Of a DNA stretch of 7,774 nt, positions 5,833 through 7,774 are shown one piece after another. Every line of letters begins with the position of its first letter. Position 1 is the first letter of the stretch. The notes under the pieces are model-generated. The model was given only the letters and a program-made list of their open reading frames with translations, had not been told where the DNA came from and did not search any database. The DNA comes from an uncultured Propionibacteriaceae bacterium (lineage in GTDB: Bacteria > Actinomycetota > Actinomycetes > Propionibacteriales > Propionibacteriaceae). The position numbers were made by a program, and so were the translations under genes. The stretch spans positions 1-7,774 of the forward strand of contig CALLVV010000047.1 in NCBI GenBank assembly GCA_938012815.1. Direction: 5' to 3'.

Positions 5833-7774
5833 TCACTCGGCGTCCCCGGTCTTTCCGGAGGACCCGGCGGAGACGTCATCGATGCGGTACCGCTGGGCAG
5901 CTTCCAGAGGCCATTCACGGGGCACCTCACCCTTCAGGGCAAGCTGCTGCAACACTGCGACGGCGATGGAGGGGCCGTCAATGTTGTAGTAGCGGCGGGC
6001 GGCCGCCCGAGTGTCGGAGAAACCGAACCCGTCCGCTCCGAGGGTCGTATACTCGCGCGGCACCCAAGGTCGGATCAGATCGGGCACGGCATGCATGTAG
6101 TCGCTGACGGCGATGATTGGCCCCTCCGTACCAACCAGCTTTGACTCGACCCAGGTGGGGGCGTGCTCCCCGAACGGGTCTCTGAACCTGGCCTTGTCGT
6201 GAGCAAGACCTTCACGGCGCAGTTCGCCCCAGGAAGTGACGGACCAGACATCCGCAACCACCCCGTAGTCATCCTTGAGCAACTGCTGGGCCTCGAGCGC
6301 CCACGGAACGCCGACACCGGAGGCGAGAATCTGCGCGCGACGGGCGTCCTGGCCGATCCCCTCGAAGGAGCCGGGACGCAGCAGGTACATGCCTTTCAGG
6401 ATTCCCTCGACGTCCACGTTCTCCGGTTCGGCGGGCTGCACGTAGGGCTCGTTGTAGACGGTGAGGTAGTACATGACGTCCTCGGGTTTCTCCCCGTACA
6501 TCCGACGCAGGCCGTCGCGAACGATGTGTGCCAGCTCATATCCGTAGGCGGGATCGTAGGCGGCGAAGGCGGTGTTCGTGGAGGCCAGAATCGGCGAATG
6601 ACCGTCCATGTGCTGAGTACCCTCGCCGGTCAGAGTGGTGCGACCGGCGGTGGCCCCGATCACGAATCCCCGTGCGAGCTGGTCGCCGGCCGCCCACATG
6701 GAGTCGCCGGTGCGCTGGAAACCGAACATCGAGTAGAACACGTAGATCGGGACCATGGGTTCGCCGTGAGTGGCATAGGAGGTCCCAGCGGCGGTAAAGG
6801 CCGCCATCGAACCGGCCTCGTTGATGCCGGTGTGGAGGATCTGGCCGTTGGTTGCCTCCCGGTAGCTGAGGAACAGGTCCGCGTCGACGGGCGTGTACTT
6901 CTGGCCACCGGGGTTGTAGATCTTGATGGTCGGGAAGAAGGCGTCGATGCCGAAGGTACGCGCCTCGTCGGGGATGATGGGCACCACGCGCGGCGCGAAT
7001 GCCTTGTCGCGCATCAGGTCCTTGAGAAGGCGCACGAAGGCCATGGTGGTGGCCACCTCCTGCTTGCCGGAGCCCTTGCGGACGGATTCGTAGGCCTTGT
7101 CCCCCGGCAGCGAGATGAACTTGCGATCCCCACGGCGTTCCGGCACGTAACCGCCGAGCGCACGGCGACGCTCCTGCAGGTACTGCATTCGCGGGTCCTC
7201 CGCCCCGGGCCTCACGTACGGCGGACGATAGGGATCGGCCTCGAGGGTGGCGTCGGAAACCGGCACCTGAACCCGGTCGCGGAACGCCTTGAGGTCGTCG
7301 AGGGCCATCTTCTTCATCTGATGGGTGGCGTTGCGTCCCGCGAAGTGCTGGCCCAGGAAGTATCCCTTGATGGTGTGGGCGAGGATCACCGTGGGCGCCC
7401 CCGTGAACTCGGTCGCCGCCTTGTACGCGGCGTAAACCTTGTGGAAATCGTGACCGCCACGGGTCAGCGCCCAGATCTGATCGTCAGTCCAGTCCCTGAC
7501 CATGGCCGCGGTTCGGGCGTCGCGCCCGAAAAAATGTTCGCGCACATAGGCGCCGTCATTGGCCTTGAAGGTCTGGTAGTCGCCGTCCGTGGTGGCGTTC
7601 ATCAGGGTAACCAGGGCACCATCGCTGTCCGCTGCGAGCAGCGGATCCCAGCCCCGGCCCCAGATCAGTTTGATGACGTTCCAGCCCGCGCCCCGGAAGA
7701 AGGCCTCAAGCTCCTGAACGATCTTGCCGTTGCCGCGCACCGGCCCGTCGAGGCGCTGCAGGTTGCAGTTGATG
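5833..7774 (-). CDS. aceE: Pyruvate dehydrogenase E1 component, homodimeric type, C-terminal 646 residues (5' end outside window)
   Basis: ThDP-dependent E1 subunit of the pyruvate dehydrogenase complex: decarboxylates pyruvate and reductively acetylates the lipoyl group of E2, giving acetyl-CoA. The frame is open to the right edge. About 260 N-terminal residues of the usual ~900 are missing, including the GDG start of the ThDP motif. Seen (numbered from the edge): NCNLQRLDGP at 2-11, which is the Asn end of the ThDP/Mg motif; GDYQTFK and GAYVREHFFG; HTIKGY near 133; His151 in ATHQMKK, matching the active-site loop His407 of E. coli AceE; Glu319 in GINEAG, matching the conserved ThDP-activating Glu571; YSMFGFQRTGD ~347-357; and LGADGFGFSDTR near the C-terminus. 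The sequence tracks E. coli AceE over its whole visible length, not the alpha2-beta2 type. The tail (SAGSSGKTGDAE) is an ordinary polar extension. It is the first gene of a minus-strand run with the DUF3052 gene and pfk. Confidence 0.98.
   Translation of the reverse strand, partial: INCNLQRLDGPVRGNGKIVQELEAFFRGAGWNVIKLIWGRGWDPLLAADSDGALVTLMNATTDGDYQTFKANDGAYVREHFFGRDARTAAMVRDWTDDQIWALTRGGHDFHKVYAAYKAATEFTGAPTVILAHTIKGYFLGQHFAGRNATHQMKKMALDDLKAFRDRVQVPVSDATLEADPYRPPYVRPGAEDPRMQYLQERRRALGGYVPERRGDRKFISLPGDKAYESVRKGSGKQEVATTMAFVRLLKDLMRDKAFAPRVVPIIPDEARTFGIDAFFPTIKIYNPGGQKYTPVDADLFLSYREATNGQILHTGINEAGSMAAFTAAGTSYATHGEPMVPIYVFYSMFGFQRTGDSMWAAGDQLARGFVIGATAGRTTLTGEGTQHMDGHSPILASTNTAFAAYDPAYGYELAHIVRDGLRRMYGEKPEDVMYYLTVYNEPYVQPAEPENVDVEGILKGMYLLRPGSFEGIGQDARRAQILASGVGVPWALEAQQLLKDDYGVVADVWSVTSWGELRREGLAHDKARFRDPFGEHAPTWVESKLVGTEGPIIAVSDYMHAVPDLIRPWVPREYTTLGADGFGFSDTRAAARRYYNIDGPSIAVAVLQQLALKGEVPREWPLEAAQRYRIDDVSAGSSGKTGDAE

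Noticed and set aside
3830..5989. 719-codon open frame on the plus strand
   Set aside because: It lies antisense to pfk, the DUF3052 gene and the end of aceE, all of which have clear family motifs. The translation has no domain-like pattern, and long antisense frames are common in high-GC DNA.

Overview
The window looks like chromosomal DNA of a high-GC actinobacterium (Actinomycetota). The release factor 2 is very close to what I remember of the mycobacterial protein. A DUF3052 gene, an essentially actinobacterial family, lies directly downstream of a homodimeric-type aceE. Several starts are GTG, the -10 boxes are of TAGACT type, and the tRNA does not encode its CCA end. Propionibacteriaceae is possible, but that is a guess. 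I see no mobile element, CRISPR array or integration scar.

Layout: (1) 1-807, minus strand: the N-terminal 269 codons of prfB (RF2), running off the left edge. (2) 880-1347, plus strand: a GatB/YqeY-domain protein, divergent from prfB across 72 bp. (3) 1390-1463, plus strand: tRNA-Val(TAC) with a well-formed promoter just upstream. (4) 1464 to about 1783: roughly 320 bp without a convincing gene. (5) 1853-3070, plus strand: an unrecognised single-pass membrane protein with a disordered cytoplasmic N-terminus and a four-cysteine extracellular domain. It has its own promoter and ribosome-binding site and ends 15 bp from the convergent pfk gene. (6) 3086-7774, minus strand: a likely operon read right to left, aceE (pyruvate dehydrogenase E1, C-terminal 646 residues), then a DUF3052 gene, then a double-length 6-phosphofructokinase.

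The most notable item is the phosphofructokinase. It is 737 residues long and consists of two tandem PFK halves. Its motifs, including the segment between GGDGS and SIDND and the QWW-containing C-terminus, follow the animal/fungal PFK-1 pattern rather than the roughly 320-residue bacterial PfkA pattern. The N half keeps the full catalytic set. The C half has lost the ATP-site motif and carries HLQQGG, as in the allosteric half of eukaryotic PFKs. Sharing a transcription unit with aceE would place the committed step of glycolysis and the pyruvate-to-acetyl-CoA step together. The other genes are ordinary: translation termination, a tRNA, and an amidotransferase-like domain protein.
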